Shown here in pieces: positions 1 through 8,258 of a stretch of DNA of 44,978 nucleotides (position 1 is its first letter; the number at the start of each line of letters is the position of its first letter). The notes under the pieces are model-generated. The model did no database searches, was not told the origin of the DNA, and saw nothing but the letters and a program-made list of their open reading frames with translations. The translations under genes and the position numbers were made by a program. Origin of the DNA: Acidobacteria bacterium 13_1_40CM_65_14 (GTDB taxonomy: Bacteria; Acidobacteriota; Vicinamibacteria; Vicinamibacterales; CAVVIG01); NCBI GenBank assembly GCA_001917905.1, contig MNEX01000280.1, positions 2,943-47,920 on the forward strand, written 5' to 3'.

Positions 1-1012
1 TTGCATCTTCGAGCGGGGGCGAGAACGGAATCGGGACGTGCATCGCGCCTATGCGCGTGACCGGCGCGTCGAGGTTGTAGAACGCGCCTTGCGCGATGAC
101 GGCGGCCAACTCGGCGGCGACGCCGTAGCGGCCGTAGCCCTCGTCCATTACGATCGCCCGCGAGGTCTTCTTCACCGATTCGACGATCGTCTGCTCATCG
201 AGCGGCCACGTCGTCCGCGGATCGACCACCTCCGCGCTGACGCCGATCTCCTCGAGGAGCTTCGCCGCGCCGAGCGCGACCTGCACCATGCTGCTCGTCG
301 CGACCAGCGTGATGTCGCGGCCCTCGCGCTTGATGTCGGCGACGCCGAGCGGAATCGTGTACTCCCCGGACGGCACCGGTCCCTTCAGCTTGTACTGCAT
401 CTTGTCTTCGAAGAAGACCACGGGGTTGTCGTCACGAATCGCCGTCTTCATCAGCCCTTTCGCGTCGTACGGCGTCGACGGGACGACGACCTTCAGTCCC
501 GGAATGTGGCTCGGCCACGCGTGCAGCGACTGCGAGTGCTGCGCGGCCGACCGGCGCGACGCGCCGAGCGTCGCGCGGACCACGAGCGGTACCTTCCACT
601 TGCCGCCGGACATGTAGTGGATTTTTGCCGCCTGATTGGCGAGCTGATCCATCACCAGCGTCAGGAAGTCGCCGAACATGATGTCGACGATCGGCCGCAT
701 GCCGGTCATCGCGGCGCCGACGCCGAGGCCGGTGAACCCAGCTTCGGAGATCGGCGTGTCGATGATGCGCTGCGGCCCGAATTCCTGGACGAGCCCCGCC
801 AGCACCTTGAACACCGTGCCCGCCTCGGCGACGTCCTCGCCGAACACCACGACGCGGTCGTCGCGGCGCATCTCCTCGGCGATCGCTTCCTTCACCGCTT
901 CCCCAAACGTGAGCTCGCGGACAGAAGCAACCGCGGAGCTCGCCGAGCCCGCAGAGAGATCGGTCGTCTCCGCGATCTCTGCGCGCTCTGCGGCTGCTTT
1001 GATCTCAGGCAT
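1..1012 (-). CDS. 2-oxoacid dehydrogenase E1 component, beta subunit (3' end outside window)
   Basis: This is the beta subunit of a thiamine-diphosphate E1 (pyruvate/acetoin/branched-chain type), which forms an alpha2beta2 tetramer that decarboxylates a 2-oxoacid. Translating the minus strand from ATG 1012 gives an open frame to the window edge (about 337 residues; the C-terminus is missing). Family segments visible include TFGEAVKEAIAEEM, VFGEDVAEAG, DTPISEAGFTGLGVGAAMTG, RRSAAQHSQSLHAW and VMDEGYGRYG. The start overlaps the alpha stop (1005-1007), which implies translational coupling. Residues 6-29 (rich in A, E and S) are encoded by a palindromic repeat (927-997) and are absent from typical E1 beta subunits, so they look like an in-frame insertion. 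The natural substrate cannot be read from the sequence, and the E2/E3 genes are not in view. Confidence 0.9.
   Translation of the reverse strand, partial: MPEIKAAAERAEIAETTDLSAGSASSAVASVRELTFGEAVKEAIAEEMRRDDRVVVFGEDVAEAGTVFKVLAGLVQEFGPQRIIDTPISEAGFTGLGVGAAMTGMRPIVDIMFGDFLTLVMDQLANQAAKIHYMSGGKWKVPLVVRATLGASRRSAAQHSQSLHAWPSHIPGLKVVVPSTPYDAKGLMKTAIRDDNPVVFFEDKMQYKLKGPVPSGEYTIPLGVADIKREGRDITLVATSSMVQVALGAAKLLEEIGVSAEVVDPRTTWPLDEQTIVESVKKTSRAIVMDEGYGRYGVAAELAAVIAQGAFYNLDAPVTRIGAMHVPIPFSPPLEDA
927..997. repeat. Tandem-arm palindrome inside the E1 beta N-terminus
   Basis: The left arm (927-957) and right arm (976-997) are imperfect reverse complements built from CCGCAGAG-like units. It belongs to the same family as 9036-9100 and 29214-29270. 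It lies in frame within the first 30 codons of the E1 beta gene. Confidence 0.6.
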
Positions 1013-1961
1013 ACACATCCTCGGTCACTTCGTCGGGACTCGGATACGGCGCGTCGATCGCCCATTGCATCGCGGCGTCCATCTGCGCCGTGAGCTCGGC
1101 CGCCATCCGATCGAGCGCCGCGCGATCGGCGGCCTGCTGTTCGAGGAGATGCGCACCAAGGATGGCGAGCGGATCGCGCTCCGACGTCCAGCGCTGCTCT
1201 TCGTGCTTGGCGCGGTAGTAGTCGCGGCTGATGTCGCCGACGTGGTGGCCACGGAAGCGGTACGTGTTGCACAGCAGGAACGCGGGACCGTCGCCCTTCC
1301 TCGCCCGCTCGACGAGCGGCGCCGTCGTGTCGTAGACGGCGCGGACATCCTGGCCGTCGACGCTCGCGACCGCGAGGCCGAACGCCGATGGACGCGCGAT
1401 GATGTCGCCGGCGGTCGTCTCCGAGAAATGCGTGTACTCGTTGTACTGATTGTTCTCGCAGACGTAGACGATCGGCAGCTTCCAGAGCTGCGCGAGGTTC
1501 ATCGATTCGTACAACACGCCCTGTCCGAGCGCGCCCTCGCCGAAGAAGCAGGCGACGACGCGATCGAGCTTCAGATATTTCGAAGAGAACGCCGCGCCGG
1601 CCGCCAGCGCCGCGCTGCCGCCGACGATCGCGTTCGCGCCCAGATTGCCGGTGTCCGGATCGGCGATGTGCATCGATCCGCCCTTGCCTTTGCAGTAGCC
1701 GGCCTTCTTGCCGAGCAGCTCGGCGAACATGAGATCGGGTACCGCGCCTTTCGCGAGGCAGTGTCCGTGGCCGCGATGCGTGCTCGTGATGTAGTCATCT
1801 CTTCGCAGCGCCTCGCAGACGCCGACGGCCACCGCCTCCTCGCCTATATATAAATGTGCGAGGCCGGGCATGAGCGCGCGCGTATAGAGATCGTTCACGC
1901 GCTCCTCGAAGAGCCGGATCGCGAGCATCTGCCGGTACATGTGCAGCATGCGATCGGTCAT
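1005..1961 (-). CDS. 2-oxoacid dehydrogenase E1 component, alpha subunit
   Basis: Thiamine-diphosphate-binding alpha subunit of an E1 dehydrogenase, 318 aa, close to the length of AcoA/PdhA-type subunits. THRGHGH lies at residues 61-67. The thiamine-diphosphate/Mg motif spans GEG (141-143) to ENN (169-171); most family members have GDG, so a Glu replaces the usual Asp. TYRFRGHHVGD, near the C-terminal third, is the usual phosphorylation-loop-like segment. I place the start at ATG 1961 because it overlaps the upstream dehydrogenase stop (1958-1960) and homology begins there; a longer in-frame extension has no family character. It is followed by the beta subunit with an 8-bp overlap. Acetoin and pyruvate E1 cannot be distinguished here. 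Confidence 0.92.
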   Translation of the reverse strand: MTDRMLHMYRQMLAIRLFEERVNDLYTRALMPGLAHLYIGEEAVAVGVCEALRRDDYITSTHRGHGHCLAKGAVPDLMFAELLGKKAGYCKGKGGSMHIADPDTGNLGANAIVGGSAALAAGAAFSSKYLKLDRVVACFFGEGALGQGVLYESMNLAQLWKLPIVYVCENNQYNEYTHFSETTAGDIIARPSAFGLAVASVDGQDVRAVYDTTAPLVERARKGDGPAFLLCNTYRFRGHHVGDISRDYYRAKHEEQRWTSERDPLAILGAHLLEQQAADRAALDRMAAELTAQMDAAMQWAIDAPYPSPDEVTEDVYA

Positions 1962-2839
1962 GGCTGGACTCCCGACACGCGTGCCAGCGCCTGAAACACC
2001 GCGGCAAAATCTTTCTCGGCCAGGCCCATCGCGCGCGCGGCCGTGAGCCATTCGTTGGTCGCGGCGGTCGTCGGCAGCGGCACGCCGAGCTGCCGTCCCA
2101 TCTCGAGCGCGAGCTGCACGTCTTTCTGCATCATGTTCACATTGAACCACGCCTCATCCGGCATCTGCAGCACGAACGGTCCGCGGTACTGCAGCAACGG
2201 CGATCCGACCACGCTGTGCGTCAGCACGTCGACGGCCACGTCGCGGGCGATGCCGCTCTTCTCCGCCAGCAGCACGCCTTCGGCGAACGCGAGGATCTGG
2301 ACCGCCACGCTGATGTTCGTCGCGATCTTCATCGACACGGCGAGGCCGTTGCCGCCCACGTAGGTGACCTTCGGCCCGATGTCGTCCAAGATTGGCTTCA
2401 CCTTGTCGAACGTCACGCGATCGCCGCCGACCATGATCGCTAGCTTCCCCTGCTCCAGCGTCGCAACGCTGCCCGACACCGGCGCGTCCACCATACGCGC
2501 GCCTTGCTCGCGCACCTTCGCCGCAACCGCGCGGCTCAGCGCGGGGCTGACGGTGCTCATGTCGACGACGATCTTGCCGGGCGCAAGGCCGGCAATGAAC
2601 CCGTCAGGCCCATTGGCGACCGATTCGAGCGCCGCGGAATTCGCGACCATCACGAACGTGACGTCGGCGGCGGCGCTCACCGCGCGCGGCGAGTCGGCGA
2701 GCGTCAGGCCCCTGTTGACCAGCCACTGCGCCTTCTCGCGCGTGCGATTGTAGCCGGTGACGGCGTGCCCTTTCGTCAACAGGCGGTCGGCCATCCGGCC
2801 GCCCATGACGCCAAGGCCGATGTAACCGAGACTCGCCAT
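1958..2839 (-). CDS. 3-hydroxyisobutyrate dehydrogenase-family NAD(P) oxidoreductase
   Basis: A beta-hydroxyacid dehydrogenase of 293 aa, the usual family length. The N-terminal Rossmann motif GLGVMG is at residues 8-13, the substrate-binding DAPVSG at 118-123, and the catalytic lysine is K171 in the SMKIATN segment. Members oxidise 3-hydroxyisobutyrate, tartronate semialdehyde or related short hydroxyacids. The gene is first in a minus-strand operon with E1 alpha (4-bp ATGA overlap) and beta. This suggests a pathway in which a hydroxyacid is oxidised and its product is decarboxylated, but the substrate is inference. It is transcribed divergently from the ring-cleavage genes, across a region with two palindromes. 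Confidence 0.88.
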   Translation of the reverse strand: MASLGYIGLGVMGGRMADRLLTKGHAVTGYNRTREKAQWLVNRGLTLADSPRAVSAAADVTFVMVANSAALESVANGPDGFIAGLAPGKIVVDMSTVSPALSRAVAAKVREQGARMVDAPVSGSVATLEQGKLAIMVGGDRVTFDKVKPILDDIGPKVTYVGGNGLAVSMKIATNISVAVQILAFAEGVLLAEKSGIARDVAVDVLTHSVVGSPLLQYRGPFVLQMPDEAWFNVNMMQKDVQLALEMGRQLGVPLPTTAATNEWLTAARAMGLAEKDFAAVFQALARVSGVQP

Positions 2840-2861
2840 CTAGTGGACCGTCTGAGCTGAT

Positions 2862-2874
2862 TGAGTACTACTCA
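2862..2874. promoter_or_regulatory. 13-bp perfect palindrome, candidate operator
   Basis: TGAGTA-C-TACTCA is perfectly symmetric. It lies in the divergent intergenic region, 22 bp upstream of the hydroxyacid dehydrogenase start. It could bind a dimeric regulator; which one is unknown. Confidence 0.45.
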
Positions 2875-2912
2875 CAATGATCGCATCGCGGTCGACGCGG
2901 CCGCGGGGGGCC

Positions 2913-2929
2913 GATTCTAACTTAGAATC
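2913..2929. promoter_or_regulatory. 17-bp perfect palindrome, candidate operator/promoter
   Basis: GATTCTAA-C-TTAGAATC is perfectly symmetric and AT-rich in a GC-rich context. It ends 29 bp before the dioxygenase ATG (2959), where a promoter would sit. A dimeric repressor or activator site is likely, and it may overlap the promoter. Confidence 0.55.
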
Positions 2930-2958
2930 ACGGCGAGCGAACCTCCACGGGAGCGATC

Positions 2959-3846
2959 ATGCACACAACGGTCAAAGGTCGCAGCACGACCGAAGACGAC
3001 ATCACCGCCGAAGTGCTGCGGCGGTTCGAAGGCACGCCGGACGTGCGCCTGCGCGAGATCGTGTTCGCGCTCGTCCGCCACCTGCACGGCTTCGTCAAGG
3101 ATGTGAATCTGACCGAGGCCGAATGGTTCAGCGCCATTCAGTTTCTCACCGGCACGGGTCAGCTCTGCGACGACAAACGGCAGGAATTCATCCTGCTCTC
3201 CGACACGCTCGGCGTGTCGATGGTCGTCGACCTGATGAACCATCGCAAGCCGGAGGGCGCGACCGAGTCGACGGTGTTCGGTCCGTTTCACCGCGAGGGC
3301 GCGCGCGAGATGCCGCCGGGCGGCAACATCGCGCCGCGCGACGACGGCGGCAGTCCGATGATGATCAGCGGGCGCGTGCTCGATCTGAGCGGCCGTCCAA
3401 TCGCCGGCGCGCGGCTGGACGTGTGGCAGGCGGATTCGAGCGGGCTGTACGACTCGCAATACGCCGACCGCGACGAGCTGCACATGCGCGGGCTGTTTCG
3501 CACCGACAGCGATGGACGATATCTGGTGCGGACCGTGCGTCCGGTGCACTACGCGATCCCGAACGACGGCCCGGTCGGACAGATGCTGCGCGCGACGAAC
3601 CGGCATCCGTGGCGCCCCGCCCACGTCCACTTCGTCGTCTCGGCAGACGGATTCGAGCCGGTGACGACGCACATTTTCGACGACACCGATCCGTATCTCG
3701 AGTCGGACACCGTGTTCGCCGTGAAGGATTCGTTGATCTGCCACTTCGTGCGGCACGACGCACGAGACGACGCCTCGCAGCGGCTCGCGATCGAACCACC
3801 GTTCTACACGGTGGATTTCGATTTCGTCCTGAAGCCGCGAGCCTGA
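2959..3846 (+). CDS. Intradiol ring-cleavage dioxygenase, hydroxyquinol/catechol 1,2-dioxygenase type
   Basis: A non-haem Fe(III) intradiol dioxygenase of 295 aa. It has the N-terminal helical dimerisation domain typical of catechol and hydroxyquinol enzymes (residues about 1-105) and a catalytic beta-sandwich with the four iron ligands: Tyr164 (LYDSQ), Tyr198 (HYAIP), His222 and His224 (AHVHF). It cleaves an ortho-diphenol to a muconate; hydroxyquinol would give maleylacetate. Hydroxyquinol is favoured over catechol because an HpaB/TftD-type hydroxylase follows on the same strand, but this is inference. The start is supported by GGGAG six bases upstream of ATG 2959. No maleylacetate reductase or flavin reductase is in the window. 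Confidence 0.9.
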   Translation: MHTTVKGRSTTEDDITAEVLRRFEGTPDVRLREIVFALVRHLHGFVKDVNLTEAEWFSAIQFLTGTGQLCDDKRQEFILLSDTLGVSMVVDLMNHRKPEGATESTVFGPFHREGAREMPPGGNIAPRDDGGSPMMISGRVLDLSGRPIAGARLDVWQADSSGLYDSQYADRDELHMRGLFRTDSDGRYLVRTVRPVHYAIPNDGPVGQMLRATNRHPWRPAHVHFVVSADGFEPVTTHIFDDTDPYLESDTVFAVKDSLICHFVRHDARDDASQRLAIEPPFYTVDFDFVLKPRA

Positions 3847-3905
3847 ACCGGGCGCCGGTACATCTGCCGAAGTGGTGTATAACACTCCCCGCATTCGGCG
3901 GACGG

Positions 3906-4808
3906 ATGAACGCTGGCCGCCACCGGGCGGTAACAAGGCCGGACACATTGCATTACTTCGGCACATTCGACGCCGGCGCTCTCGCGGCGCCCCCACGGTA
4001 TGCCGGGCATGGCGACAGGTACACCGAGGCGGCTTTGGTGAACGACACCAGCGGCTCGGTGCACACCGGGCTGAGCATGAGCGAGCTCGCGCCGAACGGC
4101 ACGTTGTCGCCGCACGTGCACTCGTACGAGGAAGGCTTCTACATTCTGGCGGGCCGCGCGATCGTGAGCATCGAGAATCGGAGCTATCTCCTGGGTCCCG
4201 GCGACTTCGGCGCGCTGAAAGTCGGAACGCCGCACGCGTGGCGCAACGCGGGCGGCGAACCGGTGCGGTGGCTCCAGATGGCGGCGCCGCAGCCGAAACC
4301 AGCCGGCCAAGGGCGCGATACGTTTTTTCTGAAGGATGGATCGATCCCGACCGACGCGACGCCGCTCGACCCTGCGAACGTTCAGGGTCATCTCCTGGGC
4401 CACTTCGACGTCGGCCAGATTCCTCGCGGAGACGAGGGACGGATGACTGGCGGACTCCAAGGCGTGTTTCTCAAGTGGATGATCGACGAGAAGTTGGGAG
4501 CCCGGCACCATCGCATGCTGTTCATCGAGTACCAGCCGGGCGTGAGCATCGGCCTGCACGACCACACGTTCGAGGAGTCGTACTTCATCCTGTCCGGCGA
4601 AGTCGAAGCGACGCTGGACGACCGCACGTATCTGGCGAAACCGGGCAACGTGCTCTGGACGGGCGTCGGCTGCGTCCACGCGTTCGCGAACGTCGGCAAG
4701 GCGCCGGTACGGTGGCTGGAGACGTTCTCGCCCCAGCCGCCGGCGGAGAACGTCTTCCGCTTCGCCGCGGAATGGGAACAACGAGCCCAAGAGCTGGAAG
4801 GACACTGA
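3906..4808 (+). CDS. Double-cupin protein
   Basis: A bicupin of 300 aa. The first cupin has [14 protein letters not shown] and the second [14 protein letters not shown]; both keep the His-x-His-x4-Glu metal-binding pattern followed by Gly, and both keep a downstream histidine (GTPHAW; GCVHAF). The arrangement resembles bicupins such as ureidoglycine aminohydrolase-like and gentisate-dioxygenase-like proteins, but no specific reaction can be assigned. ATG 3906 is chosen because the product then begins just before the first cupin and ends 2 nt before the next gene's start. Its position between a ring-cleavage dioxygenase and an aromatic hydroxylase suggests a role in aromatic catabolism. Confidence 0.8.
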   Translation: MNAGRHRAVTRPDTLHYFGTFDAGALAAPPRYAGHGDRYTEAALVNDTSGSVHTGLSMSELAPNGTLSPHVHSYEEGFYILAGRAIVSIENRSYLLGPGDFGALKVGTPHAWRNAGGEPVRWLQMAAPQPKPAGQGRDTFFLKDGSIPTDATPLDPANVQGHLLGHFDVGQIPRGDEGRMTGGLQGVFLKWMIDEKLGARHHRMLFIEYQPGVSIGLHDHTFEESYFILSGEVEATLDDRTYLAKPGNVLWTGVGCVHAFANVGKAPVRWLETFSPQPPAENVFRFAAEWEQRAQELEGH

Positions 4809-4810
4809 TC

Positions 4811-6376
4811 ATGACGGGTCACACTGCGGCGCGGACGCGGCCCTTCACCGGCGCGGAATACCTCGAGAGCCTGCGCGACGGCCGTGAAATCTGGATCTAC
4901 GGCGAGCGCGTCAAAGACGTGACCACCCACCCGGCGTTTCGGAACACGGCGCGAATGATCGCGCGGCTGTACGACGCGCTCCACGATCCCGCACGCAAGC
5001 CGATCCTGACGAAGGAAACCGACACGGGCAGCGGCGGCTACACGCACCGCTTCTACCAGGGATCGCGCAACGCCGAGGAGCTCGTCGCCGCGCGCGACGC
5101 CATCGCCGAATGGGCGCGCATCTCGTACGGATGGATCGGCCGAAGCCCCGATTACAAAGCGGCGTTCATGGCGACGCTCGGCGCGAACTCGGGCTTCTAC
5201 GCGCCGTACGAAGCCAACGCGAAGCGCTGGTACACGCAAGCGCAGGAGGAGGTCGCGTTCGTCAACCACGCGATCGTCAACCCGCCGGTCGATCGCGACA
5301 GACCGCTCGACGAGGTCAAGGACGTGTACATGCACGTCGAGGAAGAGACCGATGCCGGCCTGATCGTCAGCGGCGCGAAAGTCGTGGCGACGACGTCGAG
5401 CCTGACGCACTTGAACTTCATCGCGAACAACGGCGCGTTGCCGATCAAAACCAAGCCGTTTGCGTTCGTGTGCATCGTGCCGACCGCTGCGCCCGGCGTG
5501 AAGCTGTTCTGCCGGCCGTCCTACGAGATGACGGCCGCGGTGATGGGGACGCCGTTCGACTATCCGCTCTCGAGCCGCATGGACGAGAACGACTCGATCC
5601 TCGTGTTCGACAGGGTGCTGGTGCCGTGGGAGAACGTGTTCGCGTACGGCGACCTCGACAAGGTGAACAACTTTTTCCCGCGGTCGGGGTTTCTGCCGCG
5701 TTTCATGTTCCAGGGATGCACGCGCCTCGCGGTCAAGATGGACTTCCTCGCGGGGCTGCTGCTGAAGGCGGTGGAAGCGACCGGCGCCAAGGACTTCCGC
5801 GGCGTGCAGGCGCAGGTCGGCGAAGTGCTGGCGTGGCGCAACTTGTTCTGGGCGCTCACCGACGCGATGTCGCGCAACCCGATGGAGTGGACCGAAGGCT
5901 ACGTGCTGCCGAACATCGACGCCGGCCTGGCATACCGCGTGATGGCGAGCCTCGCCTACCCGAAGATCAAGGAGATCATCGAGAACACCCTGGCGAGCGC
6001 CCTCATTTACCTGCCGTCGAGCGCGCTCGATTTCAAGGTGCCGGCGTTGCGCCCGTACCTCGATCAGTTCGTGCGCGGGTCCGGCGGCTACACGGCGGAA
6101 CAGCGTGTGAAGCTGATCAAACTCCTGTGGGACTCGATTGGGACCGAATTCGGCGGCCGGCACGAGCTCTACGAGCGCAACTACTTCGGCAACCATGAGA
6201 GCATCCGCTTCGAAGTCCTGATGGCGGCGGACATGTCGGGCGCGACCGCGCGCTACAAGGGCTTCGCCGAGACGTGCATGGCCGAGTACGACCTGAACGG
6301 CTGGACCGTCCCCGACTTGATCGACCCGACCGACGTCAGCGTGATCATGAAGAGCTTCATGCAGCAGCAGCCGTGA
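4811..6376 (+). CDS. HpaB/TftD-family FADH2-dependent aromatic monooxygenase
   Basis: A 521-aa protein, the usual length of the large component of two-component phenol hydroxylases (4-hydroxyphenylacetate 3-monooxygenase HpaB, chlorophenol 4-monooxygenase TftD). Such enzymes use reduced flavin from a separate reductase to hydroxylate a phenol. Family segments seen: [47 protein letters not shown] (region of the catalytic Arg/Tyr) and [11 protein letters not shown]. The start lies 2 nt after the bicupin stop. With the intradiol dioxygenase it could form a resorcinol- or chlorophenol-to-hydroxyquinol route. The partner reductase is not in the window, so the substrate is unproven. Confidence 0.9.
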   Translation: MTGHTAARTRPFTGAEYLESLRDGREIWIYGERVKDVTTHPAFRNTARMIARLYDALHDPARKPILTKETDTGSGGYTHRFYQGSRNAEELVAARDAIAEWARISYGWIGRSPDYKAAFMATLGANSGFYAPYEANAKRWYTQAQEEVAFVNHAIVNPPVDRDRPLDEVKDVYMHVEEETDAGLIVSGAKVVATTSSLTHLNFIANNGALPIKTKPFAFVCIVPTAAPGVKLFCRPSYEMTAAVMGTPFDYPLSSRMDENDSILVFDRVLVPWENVFAYGDLDKVNNFFPRSGFLPRFMFQGCTRLAVKMDFLAGLLLKAVEATGAKDFRGVQAQVGEVLAWRNLFWALTDAMSRNPMEWTEGYVLPNIDAGLAYRVMASLAYPKIKEIIENTLASALIYLPSSALDFKVPALRPYLDQFVRGSGGYTAEQRVKLIKLLWDSIGTEFGGRHELYERNYFGNHESIRFEVLMAADMSGATARYKGFAETCMAEYDLNGWTVPDLIDPTDVSVIMKSFMQQQP

Positions 6377-6414
6377 ATTCAGTAGAATGCGGCCTCCGCA
6401 GGAGGGCGGCCACT

Positions 6415-7305
6415 ATGCACCGCTCCGATCGGGCCGCGACGGCAGGCGTGACGTTGCTGGTGGCGATCACGCTGGCCGTCATCCCCGCCTTCGCACAGCA
6501 GCTGTCCGGCGGTTACGATCTCGCCGGCGAGTGGGCTCCGCGCTTCCACGAGGATCAGCCGGAGCGGATCCCGGGACCGGAGATCGGCGATTATCTCGGC
6601 CTTCCAATCAACGAAGCCGCGCGCCTTCATGCCGACAGCTGGGACGCGTCGCTGCTGACGCTGCCCGAGCATCAGTGCAAGCCGCATCCGTCCGACTACT
6701 CACCGCGCGGTCCGGCAAACCTGCGAATCTGGAAAGAGATCGATACGGCCTCGCAGCAGCTGATCGCGTACCACACGCACATCTCGTGGCAGGCGCCTGA
6801 GCGGACGATCTGGATGGACGGCCGCCCGCATCCGCCCGACTACGCGGCCCACACGTGGCAGGGCTTCTCCACCGGCAAGTGGGACGGCGACATGCTGACG
6901 ATCACGACCACTCATCTGAAGATGGGATGGATACGCCGCAACGGCATCCCGCGCAGCGACAAGGCCGTTGTCACCGAGCACATGATCCGCCACGGCGAAT
7001 ACCTCACCTGGATCATCGTCATCGACGATCCGGCCTATCTCACCGAACCGTTCATCCGCACGACGAACTTCGTCTGGGATCCGCATCAACAAATCGCGCC
7101 GTACCCGTGTCAGATCGTCGAGGAAATCGATCGCCCGCAAGGCGTCGTGCCGCATCATCTTCCAGGCCAGAACCCGTTTCTCGTCGAGTTCCCGGCGAAG
7201 TTCGGCGTTCCGGCCGAAGCGGCGCGCGGCGGCGCCGAAACGATGTATCCCGAGTATCAGCTGAAGCTGAAGACGATGCCGCCGGCCAAGCCGTCGGGGC
7301 GATAG
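6415..7305 (+). CDS. Secreted protein of an acidobacterial paralogous family, function unknown
   Basis: A 296-aa protein with a Sec signal peptide (hydrophobic core about residues 9-24, cleavage near AFA-QQ). The mature part carries GEWAPRFHED, NEAARLHADSWDASLLTLPEHQC, WMDGRPHPPDYAAHTWQGFSTGKWDGDML and EPFIRTTNF. The gene at 10476-11510 shares the same order of motifs (EWQCRPH, MDGRPHPSD, HTWGGFSTGQW, TEPLIRST), so the two are paralogues. No enzymatic motif is recognised. GGAGGG lies 7 bases before ATG 6415. It follows the hydroxylase gene by 38 bp and may be co-transcribed. Confidence 0.8.
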   Translation: MHRSDRAATAGVTLLVAITLAVIPAFAQQLSGGYDLAGEWAPRFHEDQPERIPGPEIGDYLGLPINEAARLHADSWDASLLTLPEHQCKPHPSDYSPRGPANLRIWKEIDTASQQLIAYHTHISWQAPERTIWMDGRPHPPDYAAHTWQGFSTGKWDGDMLTITTTHLKMGWIRRNGIPRSDKAVVTEHMIRHGEYLTWIIVIDDPAYLTEPFIRTTNFVWDPHQQIAPYPCQIVEEIDRPQGVVPHHLPGQNPFLVEFPAKFGVPAEAARGGAETMYPEYQLKLKTMPPAKPSGR

Positions 7306-7342
7306 TGCGCCGTGTCTTAGAGCGCGTTGCAGAATGACGACT

Positions 7343-7430
7343 CGCCACCACGGAGGACACGGGGGACATAGAGGCCATTACGTTTTCTTCAGGTTTGAGC
7401 CTCCTGTCCTCCGCGTCCTCTGTGGTGGAG
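7343..7430. repeat. Tandem-arm palindrome (GGAGGACAC type)
   Basis: The left arm (7343-7374) carries GAGGACACGGGGGACA-like units and the right arm (7400-7430) is its imperfect reverse complement. It lies between the convergent ends of the secreted-protein gene and the small cupin gene. A closely similar copy lies at 11387-11475 inside a coding region. Confidence 0.75.
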
Positions 7431-7459
7431 AGGTTGGGGCAGTAATTCGCAACCAGATC

Positions 7460-7798
7460 TTAGAGCTTTGGCACGGTGAGATGAAACAGCTTCAACGGTC
7501 CCGGACCGGCGTGCGAGATGCTGGCGGTTTCCGACGGACCGAGGTACACGCCCGCGCCCTTGGCCACCTGATGATCCGCGCCGTTGAGATTGATCGTCGC
7601 CTCGCCGTCCATCAGATAGACGAGGTGATGGAAATTGGGCGCGCCCGCGTTCAAGCGATCGCCGCGGTTCAGCCAGTGGACGGTGGCGACGACGTTCCTC
7701 GCACCCGCGAGCTGATTGTTGAGAATCTCGGCGACTTCACCTGCGCCGGCGATCGTCGTGCGCGGAATCTGGTTGCTGTCGATGTACGTGTTCGCCAT
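7460..7798 (-). CDS. Small single-domain cupin
   Basis: 112 aa, beginning MANTYID, with cupin-like segments NFHHLVYLMDGEATINLNG and GAGVYLGPSETASISHAG. The His-x-His pattern is degenerate (FHHLVY), so metal binding is uncertain. The start ATG 7798 overlaps the stop of the upstream cupin (ATGA), so the two are probably translated together. It is the last gene of the minus-strand run metallo-hydrolase - secreted protein - cupin - cupin. The specific function is unknown. Confidence 0.75.
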   Translation of the reverse strand: MANTYIDSNQIPRTTIAGAGEVAEILNNQLAGARNVVATVHWLNRGDRLNAGAPNFHHLVYLMDGEATINLNGADHQVAKGAGVYLGPSETASISHAGPGPLKLFHLTVPKL

Positions 7799-8226
7799 CA
7801 GCTCTGTACCCACACGCTGCCGTCGATGCGCTCCCAGCGCAGCTCGTCTGGGGTGCCGTCGAGAATGTGCGTCTTGAATCGATTGGGCGCCTGGAATTCG
7901 AAGTAGAACAGCTCGTTGTCCGGGTTCGCGCGCAGGCGATGCCGCGTCTCGGCGGGAATGAACACCATCGAGCCCGGACCGACCGGCTCGATCCCTTCCG
8001 GCGTCTCGACCGTGCCTTTGCCTTCCATGATGAAGTAAAAGTGCTCGCAGATCTCGTGGTAGTGGTACGGCGACGATCCGCCCGGCATATACCGCATCAC
8101 GCCCGCGAGCATGTCGTCGATCTTCGTCAGCTCTTTGTTGACGAAGAAGGTCCGCTCTCGTCCCGGCACCACTGAAACCAATCGCGGCAACTGATCCTGG
8201 TGGAAGATATACGCCATCGGATTCAT
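7798..8226 (-). CDS. Cupin-domain protein
   Basis: 142 aa, single cupin with SPYHYHEICEHFYFIMEGKG (metal ligands His-x-His, then Glu/His) and a second motif GSMVFIPAETRHRL. ATG 8226 (MNPMAYIF) is preferred; an in-frame ATG at 8217 is an alternative. It overlaps the following small cupin by 1 nt of the stop codon. A perfect hairpin (8232-8253) lies just upstream, between this gene and the secreted-protein gene. No substrate can be inferred. Confidence 0.82.
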   Translation of the reverse strand: MNPMAYIFHQDQLPRLVSVVPGRERTFFVNKELTKIDDMLAGVMRYMPGGSSPYHYHEICEHFYFIMEGKGTVETPEGIEPVGPGSMVFIPAETRHRLRANPDNELFYFEFQAPNRFKTHILDGTPDELRWERIDGSVWVQS

Positions 8227-8231
8227 CCCCA

Positions 8232-8253
8232 GGGACGGTCTGAAGACCGTCCC
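8232..8253. repeat. Perfect intercistronic hairpin
   Basis: GGGACGGTC, loop TGAA, GACCGTCCC: a perfect 9-bp stem in the 32-bp gap between a stop (8259) and the next start (8226) on the minus strand. There is no T-run, so it is not a classical terminator. It could act as an mRNA-stability or polarity element. Confidence 0.6.
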
Positions 8254-8258
8254 GCACG

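Noticed and set aside
4388-6196. A 602-codon open frame on the minus strand opposite the bicupin and hydroxylase genes.
   Set aside because: Arg/Val/Ala/Asp-rich shadow typical of high-GC DNA; the plus-strand genes have clear family motifs.
8232-8253. Rho-independent terminator.
   Set aside because: The stem is perfect but no T-run follows on either strand; listed as an intercistronic hairpin instead.
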